64,000 bases of DNA from Rhodoferax sp. (GTDB taxonomy: Bacteria > Pseudomonadota > Gammaproteobacteria > Burkholderiales > Burkholderiaceae_C): contig JARLJI010000080.1 of assembly GCA_031291295.1 (NCBI GenBank), positions 81,028 through 145,027 on the forward strand, read 5' to 3'. Position 1 is the first letter of the stretch. Each line of letters begins with the position of its first letter. The notes under the pieces are model-generated. The model worked only from the letters and a program-made list of their open reading frames with translations. It was not told where the DNA came from and did not search any database. Positions 7,954 to 16,328 of the stretch are shown piece after piece. The translations under genes and the position numbers were made by a program.

Positions 7954-10904
7954 GATTTTTTCGCCCCCCTCAGCCGAGCCTTGAATTCGCCCTGCCCGGC
8001 AAAATATGCCTGGAACACGCGCTTCACAGTGTTAGTCGCGCCGGGTAACACAGGCATCGCATCGAACTGCGGCAACGTAGTGCGGGCATCCGCCTCGGCG
8101 GGATAGACCCGCACCCGCACGTCGTACCACGCCGCCTGCCCGGTGATGGGATCGGAATTCGACACCCGCCCATGCGCGGCCGGTAACTCGTCGGAGATCA
8201 GGTGGTTCAGCAGGAAGCCCCGCTGCGATTCGTTCGCGTCAGGGCCCAGGTTCCACGCGCCGGCGGCCTTGCCAATCGCGTTCCAGGTCCACACAGTGCC
8301 GGGCTCGACCGCTTCGCTGTAGCGGGCCATGCACCGAACCTTGCCCCACTGCGACTCGACGTAGATCCAGCCACCGTCTTCGATACCCGCGGCAGCGGCC
8401 ATACCCGGATTCACGAACAGGTAGTTCTCGGCGTGGATCTGGCGCAACCAGGCGTTTTGCGAATCCCAAGAGTGGTACATCGCCATCGGCCGCTGGGTGA
8501 TCGCCGCCAGCGGATACTTCGCCATCTCGATAACGTCGTGCTCAAGCGGCTCGTACCAGAATGGCAGCGGGTCGAAATGGCGCACGATCCGTTCGCGCAG
8601 ATGGTCGGGCGGCTGGCGTCCACGCGTCTTGCCCTGTGCGGCGAGACGAAATTTCTGCATGACGTCCGAATACAGCTGGATGACGATCGGCTCCTTGAAC
8701 TTGCGCATCCCATTGTCCTGCGCCCATTGCAAGTAAGGGCCATTGCAGTTGCGCATGTACTGCAGCGATTCGTCCATCGTGTGATGAAACACGCAGTTGT
8801 TCTTCGCGTACTGTTCCCACTGATTCGGGTTCGGCTCGCCGACAAGCGCCTTGTCTCCGTTCTTGCCGCGCCAGCCGATCAGAAAGCCCGTACCGGAATC
8901 CGGGGCGGTCTGAAAGTTGACGATGAAATCGGGATAGTCCTTGAACTTGCGTGTGCCGTCGACGGCGGTAAAAGCCGGGAATTTCAGGCGACCCGCCAGT
9001 TCGATCAACACCTCCTGGAACGGCTTGCATTCGCCGGCGCGCGGCACAACCGGCACGCGCACCGAATCGACGGGGCCATCGAATTCGGAAATCGGCCGGT
9101 CGAGCATGGACATCGCGTCGTGCCGTTCGAGATAGGTCGTGTCGGGCAGGATCAGATCCGCGAATGCGGTCATTTCCGACTGGAACGCGTCGCACACGAC
9201 GATGAACGGGATTTTGTATTCCCCCTTACCAGGGCCGTCGTCGTGCTTGTCGTTCAGCATCTGGCGGACTTCCACGGTGTTCATCGACGAGTTCCACGCC
9301 ATGTTCGCCATGAAGATCATCAACGTGTCGATCGGGTAAGGGTCGCCGCGCCATGCATTGGTGATGACGTTATGCATCAGCCCGTGCACGGCGAGTGGGT
9401 ATTCCCATGAAAACGCCTTGTCGATACGCATTGGGCCGCCATCGGCGTCAATGAACAAGTCTTCCGGCGCCGCCGGCCAGCCCAGCGGCCCCACCGGCAG
9501 CGGAGTGTTCGGTTGAACCTGGTCCGGACTGTTCGGTGGTTTGGCCGAGGGCGGCACCGCACGCGGGTAAGGCGCCTTATGGCGAAAGCCGCCGGGCCGG
9601 TCGATCGTGCCGAGCAGCGACATCAGTACCGCCAGTGCGCGAATCGTCTGGAAACCATTCGAATGCGCCGCGAGGCCGCGCATCGCGTGAAACGCCACCG
9701 GGTTGCCGGTAACGGTGTCATGGGTCTCGCCCCACGCGTCGGTCCAGCGTATGGGTAATTCGATCTTGTGGTCGCGTGCGGCAACGCCCATTTCGAGCGC
9801 AAGGCGCCGAATGGTGGCAGCCGGAATGCCGGTAATGCCTTCCGCCCATTCCGGCGTGCAGCTTTGGACCTGTTCCTGCAGCAACTGGAATGCGGGCTTG
9901 ACAGGCGTGCCACCGGGCAGCGTGAATTCGCCCGTCAGGCATGGGTCGGCGCCGGGTGTATGGGTCTTGACCGGGCGCCCGGTATGGCGATCCCACCACA
10001 TCTTGTTTTGCGGGTAGAGCGCATTGCCCACGGGACTCGCATCGTCCTGCACGAACAGGCCGAAGACGTCGCTGGCCGAATCCGCGTTGACCAGTTCCCC
10101 CGCGTTTGAATAGCGTGCGATGAACGGCTGGTCGTAGAGACCTTTGGCGATCAGTTCGTGGATCAGCGCCATAAAGAGGGCGCCATCGGTGCCTGGACGA
10201 ATCGGCACCCACTCGTCGGCAATCGCCGAGTAGCCGGTGCGTACCGGGTTGATCGATACAAACCGGCCGCCCGCGCGCTTGAACTTCGACAGGGCGATCT
10301 TGAGTGGGTTCGAATGGTGATCTTCGGCGGTGCCGATCATGACGAAGAGTCGGGCGCTGTCGAGATCGGGGCCGCCAAATTCCCAGAACGACCCGCCAAT
10401 CGTATAGATCATGCCGGCCGCCATGTTGGACGAACAAAAGCCGCCGTGCGCCGCATAGTTGGGCGTGCCGAACTGCTTGGCGAAGAGGCCTGTCAGCGCC
10501 TGCATCTGATCGCGTCCGGTGAAGAGCGCGAAGCGCTTGGGGTCGGTGGCCCGAATGTGCGCGAGACGTTTTTCCAGGATGTCAAATGCCTCATCCCATG
10601 AGATGGGCTCGAACGCCGCCGCCCCCCGCTCGGCATCCGCTTTGCGCCGTAGTGGCTGGGTGAGCCGCGCGGGCGAGTATTGCTTCATGATGCCCGACGA
10701 CCCTTTCGCGCAGATCACGCCCTGATTCAACGGGTGGTTCGGGTTGCCGTCGATATAGCGCACCTCGCCATCGCGCAAGTGCACGCGGATGCCGCAGCGG
10801 CAGGCGCACATGTAGCAGGTGGTGGTCTTGACCTCGGTGTTTGCCGTCGGCGTCGGCGATGCGAGCGGGTTGTGCAGCGGTTCGCTAGAGAGAAACTTGA
10901 ACAC
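7950..10904 (-). CDS. soeA: Molybdopterin oxidoreductase catalytic subunit, probable sulfite dehydrogenase SoeA
   Basis: The 984-residue protein is a DMSO-reductase-family molybdoenzyme. The N-terminal [4Fe-4S] site is Cys30, Cys33, Cys37 and Cys65, followed by the MGD-binding domains and a C-terminal dinucleotide-binding domain. No twin-arginine signal precedes the cluster, which fits cytoplasmic SoeA and argues against periplasmic DmsA or PsrA. The start is the GTG at 10904, with AAGGAG five bases upstream. It begins one base after the pta stop. In sulfonate degraders SoeABC oxidises the sulfite freed by Xsc to sulfate; here that role is inferred from gene order and the missing signal peptide. 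Confidence 0.82.
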   Translation of the reverse strand: MFKFLSSEPLHNPLASPTPTANTEVKTTTCYMCACRCGIRVHLRDGEVRYIDGNPNHPLNQGVICAKGSSGIMKQYSPARLTQPLRRKADAERGAAAFEPISWDEAFDILEKRLAHIRATDPKRFALFTGRDQMQALTGLFAKQFGTPNYAAHGGFCSSNMAAGMIYTIGGSFWEFGGPDLDSARLFVMIGTAEDHHSNPLKIALSKFKRAGGRFVSINPVRTGYSAIADEWVPIRPGTDGALFMALIHELIAKGLYDQPFIARYSNAGELVNADSASDVFGLFVQDDASPVGNALYPQNKMWWDRHTGRPVKTHTPGADPCLTGEFTLPGGTPVKPAFQLLQEQVQSCTPEWAEGITGIPAATIRRLALEMGVAARDHKIELPIRWTDAWGETHDTVTGNPVAFHAMRGLAAHSNGFQTIRALAVLMSLLGTIDRPGGFRHKAPYPRAVPPSAKPPNSPDQVQPNTPLPVGPLGWPAAPEDLFIDADGGPMRIDKAFSWEYPLAVHGLMHNVITNAWRGDPYPIDTLMIFMANMAWNSSMNTVEVRQMLNDKHDDGPGKGEYKIPFIVVCDAFQSEMTAFADLILPDTTYLERHDAMSMLDRPISEFDGPVDSVRVPVVPRAGECKPFQEVLIELAGRLKFPAFTAVDGTRKFKDYPDFIVNFQTAPDSGTGFLIGWRGKNGDKALVGEPNPNQWEQYAKNNCVFHHTMDESLQYMRNCNGPYLQWAQDNGMRKFKEPIVIQLYSDVMQKFRLAAQGKTRGRQPPDHLRERIVRHFDPLPFWYEPLEHDVIEMAKYPLAAITQRPMAMYHSWDSQNAWLRQIHAENYLFVNPGMAAAAGIEDGGWIYVESQWGKVRCMARYSEAVEPGTVWTWNAIGKAAGAWNLGPDANESQRGFLLNHLISDELPAAHGRVSNSDPITGQAAWYDVRVRVYPAEADARTTLPQFDAMPVLPGATNTVKRVFQAYFAGQGEFKARLRGAKKS

Positions 10905-10905
10905 A

Positions 10906-11892
10906 TCAGCTCCTTGGCGGCTCGAGAGGGGTATCCAACGGGATTGACGCGAGCACCGCCAACGCCACCGATGCAATCCGCGAGTGCAGCGAGTCGGCAC
11001 GCGACGTCAACACTATCGGCACTTTGGCCCCGAGCACCAAGCCTGCGCAGTCACCACCGCCGATGTAATTGAAGCTTTTGTACAGCATATTGCCGGCATT
11101 GAGATCCGGCATCAGCAACAGGTCTGCATCGCCACTGACCTGAGAGTCGATCTTCTTGATGCGCGCCGCCTCGGCAGAGATAGCATTGTCAAAACCGAAC
11201 GGGCCTTCCACGATAGCGCCTGGCCACGCGCCCTGCCGCGCCATCTCGACCAGTGCCTGGGCGTCCATGGTGGCCGGAATCGCCGGGTTCACGGTTTCGA
11301 CCGCCGCGACGATGGCGACTTTGGGATGCGCGACGCCGAGTCGTTGCAACAGCGCGATTGCGTTGCCGATGATGTCGCGCTTGGTGGGCAGGTTGGGGGC
11401 GATGTTGACAACGCAGTCGGCGAGCGCGAGCAGCTTCGGATAGCGTGGCAAGTCAAACACGAACGCATGGCTGATGCGCGTATTGCCGCGCAGTCCGGAA
11501 TGCTTGTTCACGACCGCCGACATCAACTCGTCGGTATGCAACGAGCCCTTCATCAGTGCGCCAATCACACCCTCACGCGCCAGCATGGTCGCGCGCGACG
11601 CCGCTTCGGGACCTGCGTCAGCCGTATCAATGAGTTCGAATTGCGCCACGTCCACGCCAGCGGCGCTGGCCGCGCGGGCGATTGGCCCGGCGGGGCCGAT
11701 CAGCACGGGCCGGGCAATGCCGACTGCAGCAATCTGCGCGGCCGCACCCAGCGCAAGTGCGTCGCACGGGCATACCAAACCCACAGCCGGCGCCTGAGTG
11801 CCAGCCCGCTGCCGTGCGCGCTCAACCAACTCGTGCAATCGGGGGTGCGTAGCGGCAGCGCTGCGCAGATCAGGAGATGCATGTTCATTCAT
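10906..11892 (-). CDS. pta: Phosphate acetyltransferase
   Basis: The 328-residue protein is a PTA/PTB-family phosphotransacetylase with the characteristic MKGSLHTDELM, an NIAPNLPTKRDIIGNA stretch and the C-terminal LLMPDLNAGNMLYK. It converts acetyl phosphate and CoA to acetyl-CoA. This is the expected follow-on to Xsc, whose product is acetyl phosphate. The length equals that of the short stand-alone Pta found in sulfonate clusters, lacking the N-terminal DRTGG domain of the E. coli enzyme. It lies 22 bases after the APC permease and directly before soeA. Confidence 0.9.
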   Translation of the reverse strand: MNEHASPDLRSAAATHPRLHELVERARQRAGTQAPAVGLVCPCDALALGAAAQIAAVGIARPVLIGPAGPIARAASAAGVDVAQFELIDTADAGPEAASRATMLAREGVIGALMKGSLHTDELMSAVVNKHSGLRGNTRISHAFVFDLPRYPKLLALADCVVNIAPNLPTKRDIIGNAIALLQRLGVAHPKVAIVAAVETVNPAIPATMDAQALVEMARQGAWPGAIVEGPFGFDNAISAEAARIKKIDSQVSGDADLLLMPDLNAGNMLYKSFNYIGGGDCAGLVLGAKVPIVLTSRADSLHSRIASVALAVLASIPLDTPLEPPRS

Positions 11893-11914
11893 GACAGGGT
11901 TTACCGTGACGAGC

Positions 11915-13342
11915 CTAGAGTTCCTGGTAGCCGTGAGGCTCTTGCGCGATAGTGGCTATCTGAGGACTCTTGCCGCAAACCATTCGCGCCCCGTACGCTA
12001 GCACGAGAATACCCAGACTGATCACCCCCAGCAGCAATGGCGTTCGCTGATCGGGAATGAACCACATCGCCACGACAATCGCCATCATTGCGAAGATCGC
12101 CACGTATGTCAGATACGGATAGCACCACATGCGCACCCGCAGCCGTGCGGGATCCTCGCGCTCGAGCCGCGAGCGCAGGCGCAGTTGCGAGACTGCAATC
12201 AGGATATAGACAAAGATCGCAACCGTGCCGTAGGAGTTGACCAGAAACGCAAACACCTTGTCGGGCGAGACGTACGACATGATCACAGCCACGTAGCCGA
12301 ACAGTGTGCCGATCAGGATCGCGCGGACAGGTACCCCGTTACGGCTCAGCTTGGCCAGGCCGCGCGGCGCGTCGCCGCGTCTGGTCAGCGCGAACAACAT
12401 CCTTGAAGAGGCATACAGCCCCGAGTTCAGCGCCGACAGCACGGCGGTCAGGATGACGGCGTTCATGATTTCCGCCGCCGCCTTGACACCTATGACATTG
12501 AGCGCACTGACATACGGGGTCTTCATGCCGATCGAGTTCCAGGGCACCAGGCACACGACAAGGAATATCGAGCCAACGTAGAACACCAGCACACGAGTGA
12601 TCACGGAATTGGTGGCCTGCGCAACTGCCTTTTCCGGCTCCGCCGTCTCGGCCGCCGCGATCGTCACAATCTCCGCACCAAAATAAAACCCGGTGGCCGC
12701 GACCGCGCCAGTCAGCACCGGCACGATGCCGTGTGGTGCGAAGCCGCCGTTCGCAGTGAGGTTGGCCACGCTGGCCGAGACGCCTGGCCACAGGCCGAGT
12801 ACGTATAACCCCCCCAGAAACAGGAACACAACGATCGCCGCGACCTTGATCGACGCGAACCAGAATTCGAACTCGCCGAAGGACTTCACGGAAATCAGAT
12901 TCGTCAGGGTCAGCAAAACCAGCAGCGTCAGGCTGATGACCCAACCCGGCACATCGGGGAGCCAAAACTGCACGATAGTGGCGCCCGCGACCGCCTCGAG
13001 TGCGACGACAATGACCCAAAAGTACCAGTACATCCAGCCGGTCAGGAAACCAGCCAGTTCGCCCACGGCCTGCCGGTCGCTCCAGGCAAGCCGGGCGTAC
13101 TCATAAAAGGATCCAACGGTCGGCAGCGCCACGGCCATTTCGCCAAGCATGCGCATCACCAGCACCACCAGCACGCCGGTAATCAGAAACGAGATGACGG
13201 CAGCAGGGCCAGCCTGCTGGACCACCACACCGCTACCCACAAACAGACCGGCACCGATCACGCCACCCAGAGCGATCATGGTCATGTGCCGCTGCTTCAG
13301 ACTATGCTGGAGACCGCTTGAACCGCGGGATTCGCTTGTCAT
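11915..13342 (-). CDS. APC-superfamily amino-acid-type permease
   Basis: The 475-residue membrane protein has about twelve spans. It opens with KQRHMTMIALGGVIGAGLFVGSG-type sequence, the hallmark of the AAT group that includes GABA, aromatic and proline permeases. ATG 13342 (MTSESRG) is preferred over an in-frame start 14 codons earlier. It is placed between xsc and pta, so it probably imports a substrate that feeds Xsc. Taurine or another amino-sulfonate would suit this family, but no taurine aminotransferase or dehydrogenase is in the window. Substrate identity is therefore open. Confidence 0.85.
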   Translation of the reverse strand: MTSESRGSSGLQHSLKQRHMTMIALGGVIGAGLFVGSGVVVQQAGPAAVISFLITGVLVVLVMRMLGEMAVALPTVGSFYEYARLAWSDRQAVGELAGFLTGWMYWYFWVIVVALEAVAGATIVQFWLPDVPGWVISLTLLVLLTLTNLISVKSFGEFEFWFASIKVAAIVVFLFLGGLYVLGLWPGVSASVANLTANGGFAPHGIVPVLTGAVAATGFYFGAEIVTIAAAETAEPEKAVAQATNSVITRVLVFYVGSIFLVVCLVPWNSIGMKTPYVSALNVIGVKAAAEIMNAVILTAVLSALNSGLYASSRMLFALTRRGDAPRGLAKLSRNGVPVRAILIGTLFGYVAVIMSYVSPDKVFAFLVNSYGTVAIFVYILIAVSQLRLRSRLEREDPARLRVRMWCYPYLTYVAIFAMMAIVVAMWFIPDQRTPLLLGVISLGILVLAYGARMVCGKSPQIATIAQEPHGYQEL

Positions 13343-13526
13343 TTTATTGCTCTCGCTGAACGTAATAAGTGCTCGAACGCCCATGCCTTATAGGGGCCGT
13401 CACTCCGTGCAGGAGGCGTACACGCCCGCTCGCACAGCACCTATCCAGGAGCGGGTGCTCGCGCGCGAATGCACCAGCGCCCCAAGATAAGACTAAACCC
13501 ATTGCAGGGCCTTCCCGTTCGGGTTG

Positions 13527-15353
13527 TCAGACGTAGTCCTTGTACTTCTCAAGCAGACGCACCGGCTTGGCCAGCGCGTCGCGGCGGAACGGGTCACCCA
13601 GTTCGCGTGTGCACATGATCTCGATCACGCAGGTCTTGCCTTCGTTCATCTGCATGTCGATAGCCTTCTTGAGCGCCGGGCCGACGTCTTCGAGCCTGTC
13701 CACGATGATGGCTTCTGCGCCCATGGCCTTGGCCATGCCGGACCAGCTTTCGTTCTCCAGCTCGGCCGCCACGAAACGGCGGTTGTAGAAGTCAACCTGG
13801 TTCTTCTTCTCGGCGCCCCACTGGCGGTTGTGAAAGACCACGGCGGTGACCGGGATGTCGTGGCGCACGGCGGTCAGGATTTCGACCATGCTCATGGCCC
13901 AGGCGCCGTCGCCAGCGTAGGCAATGGCGGGGCGGTCCATCGCGGCCAGCTTGGCGCCGATGATGGTGGGCAGCGCGTAGCCGCAGTTGCCGAAGCTCAT
14001 CGGGGCAAAGAAGCTGCGCGGCTCTTCAAAACGCAGGTAGCTGTTGGCCACCGAGTTGATGTTGCCGATGTCGGTGGACACCATGGCGCGCGGCGGCATC
14101 GCCTTTTCGAGTTCACGCAGAACCTGGCGGGGATGCAGGTAATCGCCACCGTTGAAGGTCTTTTCCTTGGCGTTCTCTTCGATCATGTCGAGGCTGAACG
14201 CGTCTTTTTCGTGCGTCCACTCGTTCAGTTCCTTTTCCCAGGCGTCTTTTTCGGCCTTGACGGTCTTGGCGCGGGCTTCCTTGGTGGCATCGCAGGCCAG
14301 GGTCTTGCCGGCCAGACGGCGCGTCAGTTCAGCGGCGGTAGCCTTGGCGTCGCCGCAGATGCCGACCGTGATCTTCTTGACCAGGCCCAGGTTGGTGTGA
14401 TCGGCCTCGACCTGGATGATCTTGGCGTTCTTTGGCCAGTAGTCCATGCCGTGCTGTGGCAGCGTGCCGAAGGGGCCCATGCGCGAACCCAGCGCCACCA
14501 CCACGTCAGCCTGGGCGATCAGCTTCATTGCAGCCTTGGAGCCCTGGTAGCCCAGCGGGCCGGCCCACAGCGGGTGGCTGGCGGGGAAAGCATCATTGCG
14601 CAGGTAGCCGGTGACCACGGGCGCGCCCAGGCGCTCGGCCAGGGCCTTGCATTCCTCGACCGCGTTGCCCATCACCACGCCGCCACCGGCCAGAATGACC
14701 GGGAACTTGGCCGTGGCCAGCAGTTCAGCCGCGGCGGACAGCGTTTCTTCGCCGCCAGCGCCACGGTCAAGGCGCATTGGCTTGGGAATCTCGCACTCGA
14801 TCTCGCCGTAGAAGTAGTCGCGCGGAATGTTCAGCTGGGTCGGGCCGTTGTCGGACATGGCGCGGTCAAAGCAGCGTGCCGTGTATTCAGCCATGCGCTT
14901 GGGATGCGTCACATGGCCCTGGTACCTGGTGAACTCCTCGAACATGGGCAGCTGGTTGGCTTCCTGGAAGCCGCCCAGGCCGATGCCGGTGGTGCCGGTC
15001 TCGGGGGTGATGATGACGACCGGGCTGTGTGCCCAGTAAGCGGCGGCAATGGCGGTCACGCAGTTGCTGATGCCTGGGCCATTTTGGCCGATGGTCACGC
15101 CGTGGCGGCCCGACACGCGGGCGTAGCCGTCAGCCATGTGGGCAGCACCTTGTTCGTGCACGACCGGGATCAGACGGATACCGGCGGGCGCGAAGATATC
15201 CATCGCATCCATGAAGGCCGAACCCATGATGCCAAACATGTCGGTCACGCCATTGGCGACCATGGTCTCGACAAAGGCCTCGGAAGGGGTCATCTTTTGC
15301 ACACCGCTAACGACAGTTCGAGCGGTTGCGGAAGCGGCTGGTTTTTGACTCAT
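13527..15353 (-). CDS. xsc: Sulfoacetaldehyde acetyltransferase
   Basis: The 608-residue protein is a thiamine-diphosphate enzyme of the acetolactate synthase fold, of the length usual for Xsc. Glu67 in VVHEQGAAHMADGYAR would activate ThDP, and the ThDP/Mg motif runs from GDG at 481 to Asn509. Xsc converts sulfoacetaldehyde plus phosphate to acetyl phosphate plus sulfite, the central C-S cleavage of taurine, isethionate and sulfoacetate degradation. The ATG at 15353 follows AAGGAGA. It heads the minus-strand set xsc-permease-pta-soeABC and diverges from an IclR regulator. About 180 bases without a gene separate it from the permease. Confidence 0.95.
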   Translation of the reverse strand: MSQKPAASATARTVVSGVQKMTPSEAFVETMVANGVTDMFGIMGSAFMDAMDIFAPAGIRLIPVVHEQGAAHMADGYARVSGRHGVTIGQNGPGISNCVTAIAAAYWAHSPVVIITPETGTTGIGLGGFQEANQLPMFEEFTRYQGHVTHPKRMAEYTARCFDRAMSDNGPTQLNIPRDYFYGEIECEIPKPMRLDRGAGGEETLSAAAELLATAKFPVILAGGGVVMGNAVEECKALAERLGAPVVTGYLRNDAFPASHPLWAGPLGYQGSKAAMKLIAQADVVVALGSRMGPFGTLPQHGMDYWPKNAKIIQVEADHTNLGLVKKITVGICGDAKATAAELTRRLAGKTLACDATKEARAKTVKAEKDAWEKELNEWTHEKDAFSLDMIEENAKEKTFNGGDYLHPRQVLRELEKAMPPRAMVSTDIGNINSVANSYLRFEEPRSFFAPMSFGNCGYALPTIIGAKLAAMDRPAIAYAGDGAWAMSMVEILTAVRHDIPVTAVVFHNRQWGAEKKNQVDFYNRRFVAAELENESWSGMAKAMGAEAIIVDRLEDVGPALKKAIDMQMNEGKTCVIEIMCTRELGDPFRRDALAKPVRLLEKYKDYV

Positions 15354-15395
15354 GATGCAATGTCTCCTTGCGAATGCTGGTAAAAAAATAAATTC

Positions 15396-15412
15396 CGGAA
15401 CATCAAGTTCCG
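15396..15412. promoter_or_regulatory. Operator candidate in the xsc leader
   Basis: CGGAAC-atcaa-GTTCCG is a perfect 6-base inverted repeat. It contains TTCCGGAA at 15393-15400, which recurs at 15492-15499 in front of the divergent iclR gene. It lies just downstream of the predicted xsc transcription start, where bound protein would block elongation. The neighbouring IclR regulator is the obvious candidate ligand. Confidence 0.5.
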
Positions 15413-15428
15413 TTTTTCGTACAATCGG

Positions 15429-15457
15429 ACTATAAATCCGAGCCGTCATTTGGTCAA
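15429..15457 (-). promoter_or_regulatory. Predicted sigma-70 promoter of xsc
   Basis: On the minus strand TTGACC at 15457-15452 and TATAGT at 15434-15429 are separated by 17 bases, close to the sigma-70 consensus. Transcription would start near 15422, giving a leader of about 70 bases before the xsc ATG at 15353. Confidence 0.65.
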
Positions 15458-15483
15458 CAATAATTTACAAATCGATACGCCAT

Positions 15484-15516
15484 GTACTAATTTCCGGAAT
15501 TTAACTATATTAGTAC
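15484..15516. promoter_or_regulatory. Nested palindromes upstream of iclR
   Basis: GTACTAA at 15484-15490 and TTAGTAC at 15510-15516 form a perfect 7-base inverted repeat around the palindrome TTCCGGAA at 15492-15499. The element ends four bases before the iclR start codon, so occupancy would directly affect iclR expression. Autoregulation by the IclR protein is the simplest reading. Confidence 0.5.
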
Positions 15517-15520
15517 CCTC

Positions 15521-16315
15521 ATGAAAATTGTCCAGAGTGCCATACCCGATGCAGCAGAAGTGAACGGCGACACGCCAACGATGCGGCTGTTCGCGCTGCT
15601 CGAAGTGATCGCCGCCAGAGATCAGCATCACTCGCTGCAGAGCCTTGTCGAAGAAACCGGCCTGCCCAAGGCCACGCTGCATCGGATGTTGCAGCAACTC
15701 GAATCTGCAGAGCTATTGCAGCGCGAGAGCGATAACCGTCACTATGGCATCGGTACGCGGTTGCGGCGTTTGGCGGAGAACCTGTTGTTGAACGACAGCC
15801 ACCGCGGCGCACGCCACTCGGTACTCAAAAAACTGGTCGAAGAGGTTGGTGAAAGCTGCAACATCACGTCGCTATCGGGCGACGAAGTGATCTACCTCGA
15901 TCGGGTCGAAACTGCGGCGCCGTTGCGCTTTTTCCTGCGCGCGGGTTCGCGCGTGCCGGTTCACTGCTCGGCCAGTGGGAAAATCTTGCTGACGCAGATG
16001 AGCGCGGCCCAACGCCGGCGTCTGCTGGCGCACGCGCCGCTCGAAAAGTACACCGCCGGGACCAACACCGACCTGGACCGTCTCGAACGCGACATCCTGC
16101 GTGCACGCAAAGACGGCTATGCGCTCGACGAGGAAGAGTTTCTTCCCGGCCTGATGTGCATCGCCGTTCTCGTGCCGCGCGACAGCGGACCGTCGAATCT
16201 GTGCGTCGCAATCCAGGCGCCGACCGTTCGGGCAAGCGTCGAAAAGGCCAAGCAATGGTTGCCGGCGCTCAAGGGCGCTGCATTGGCGCTGAGCCGCATC
16301 GATGCGGGCACATAA
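15521..16315 (+). CDS. IclR-family transcriptional regulator (divergent from xsc)
   Basis: The 264-residue regulator has a winged helix-turn-helix at about residues 38-64 (LQSLVEETGLPKATLHRML) and a C-terminal IclR effector domain with VPVHCSASGKILL, the usual ligand-pocket landmark. It sits head-to-head with xsc and shares a 167-base intergenic region that contains two copies of TTCCGGAA. It most likely controls xsc and itself, and perhaps the cobS-like gene, which follows after 13 bases. The inducer cannot be read from the sequence. Confidence 0.9.
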   Translation: MKIVQSAIPDAAEVNGDTPTMRLFALLEVIAARDQHHSLQSLVEETGLPKATLHRMLQQLESAELLQRESDNRHYGIGTRLRRLAENLLLNDSHRGARHSVLKKLVEEVGESCNITSLSGDEVIYLDRVETAAPLRFFLRAGSRVPVHCSASGKILLTQMSAAQRRRLLAHAPLEKYTAGTNTDLDRLERDILRARKDGYALDEEEFLPGLMCIAVLVPRDSGPSNLCVAIQAPTVRASVEKAKQWLPALKGAALALSRIDAGT

Positions 16316-16328
16316 ACCGAAAGCTTCC

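Noticed and set aside
8202..9410. 402-codon frame opposite soeA
   Set aside because: Antisense shadow; the molybdoenzyme on the minus strand is certain.
6260..10904. DMSO, polysulfide or tetrathionate reductase instead of SoeABC
   Set aside because: The subunit pattern alone would allow it, but the catalytic subunit lacks a Tat signal and the genes follow xsc and pta directly, so sulfite dehydrogenase fits better. Not fully excluded.
7950..11000. Longer SoeA with an upstream start in pta
   Set aside because: The GTG at 10904 has a perfect AAGGAG at the right distance; the extra 32 residues would overlap pta and look non-coding.
13524..15383. Very long open frame on the plus strand opposite xsc
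   Set aside because: It is the antisense shadow of a certain gene in high-GC DNA; the predicted protein is rich in His, Gly and Val without any domain.
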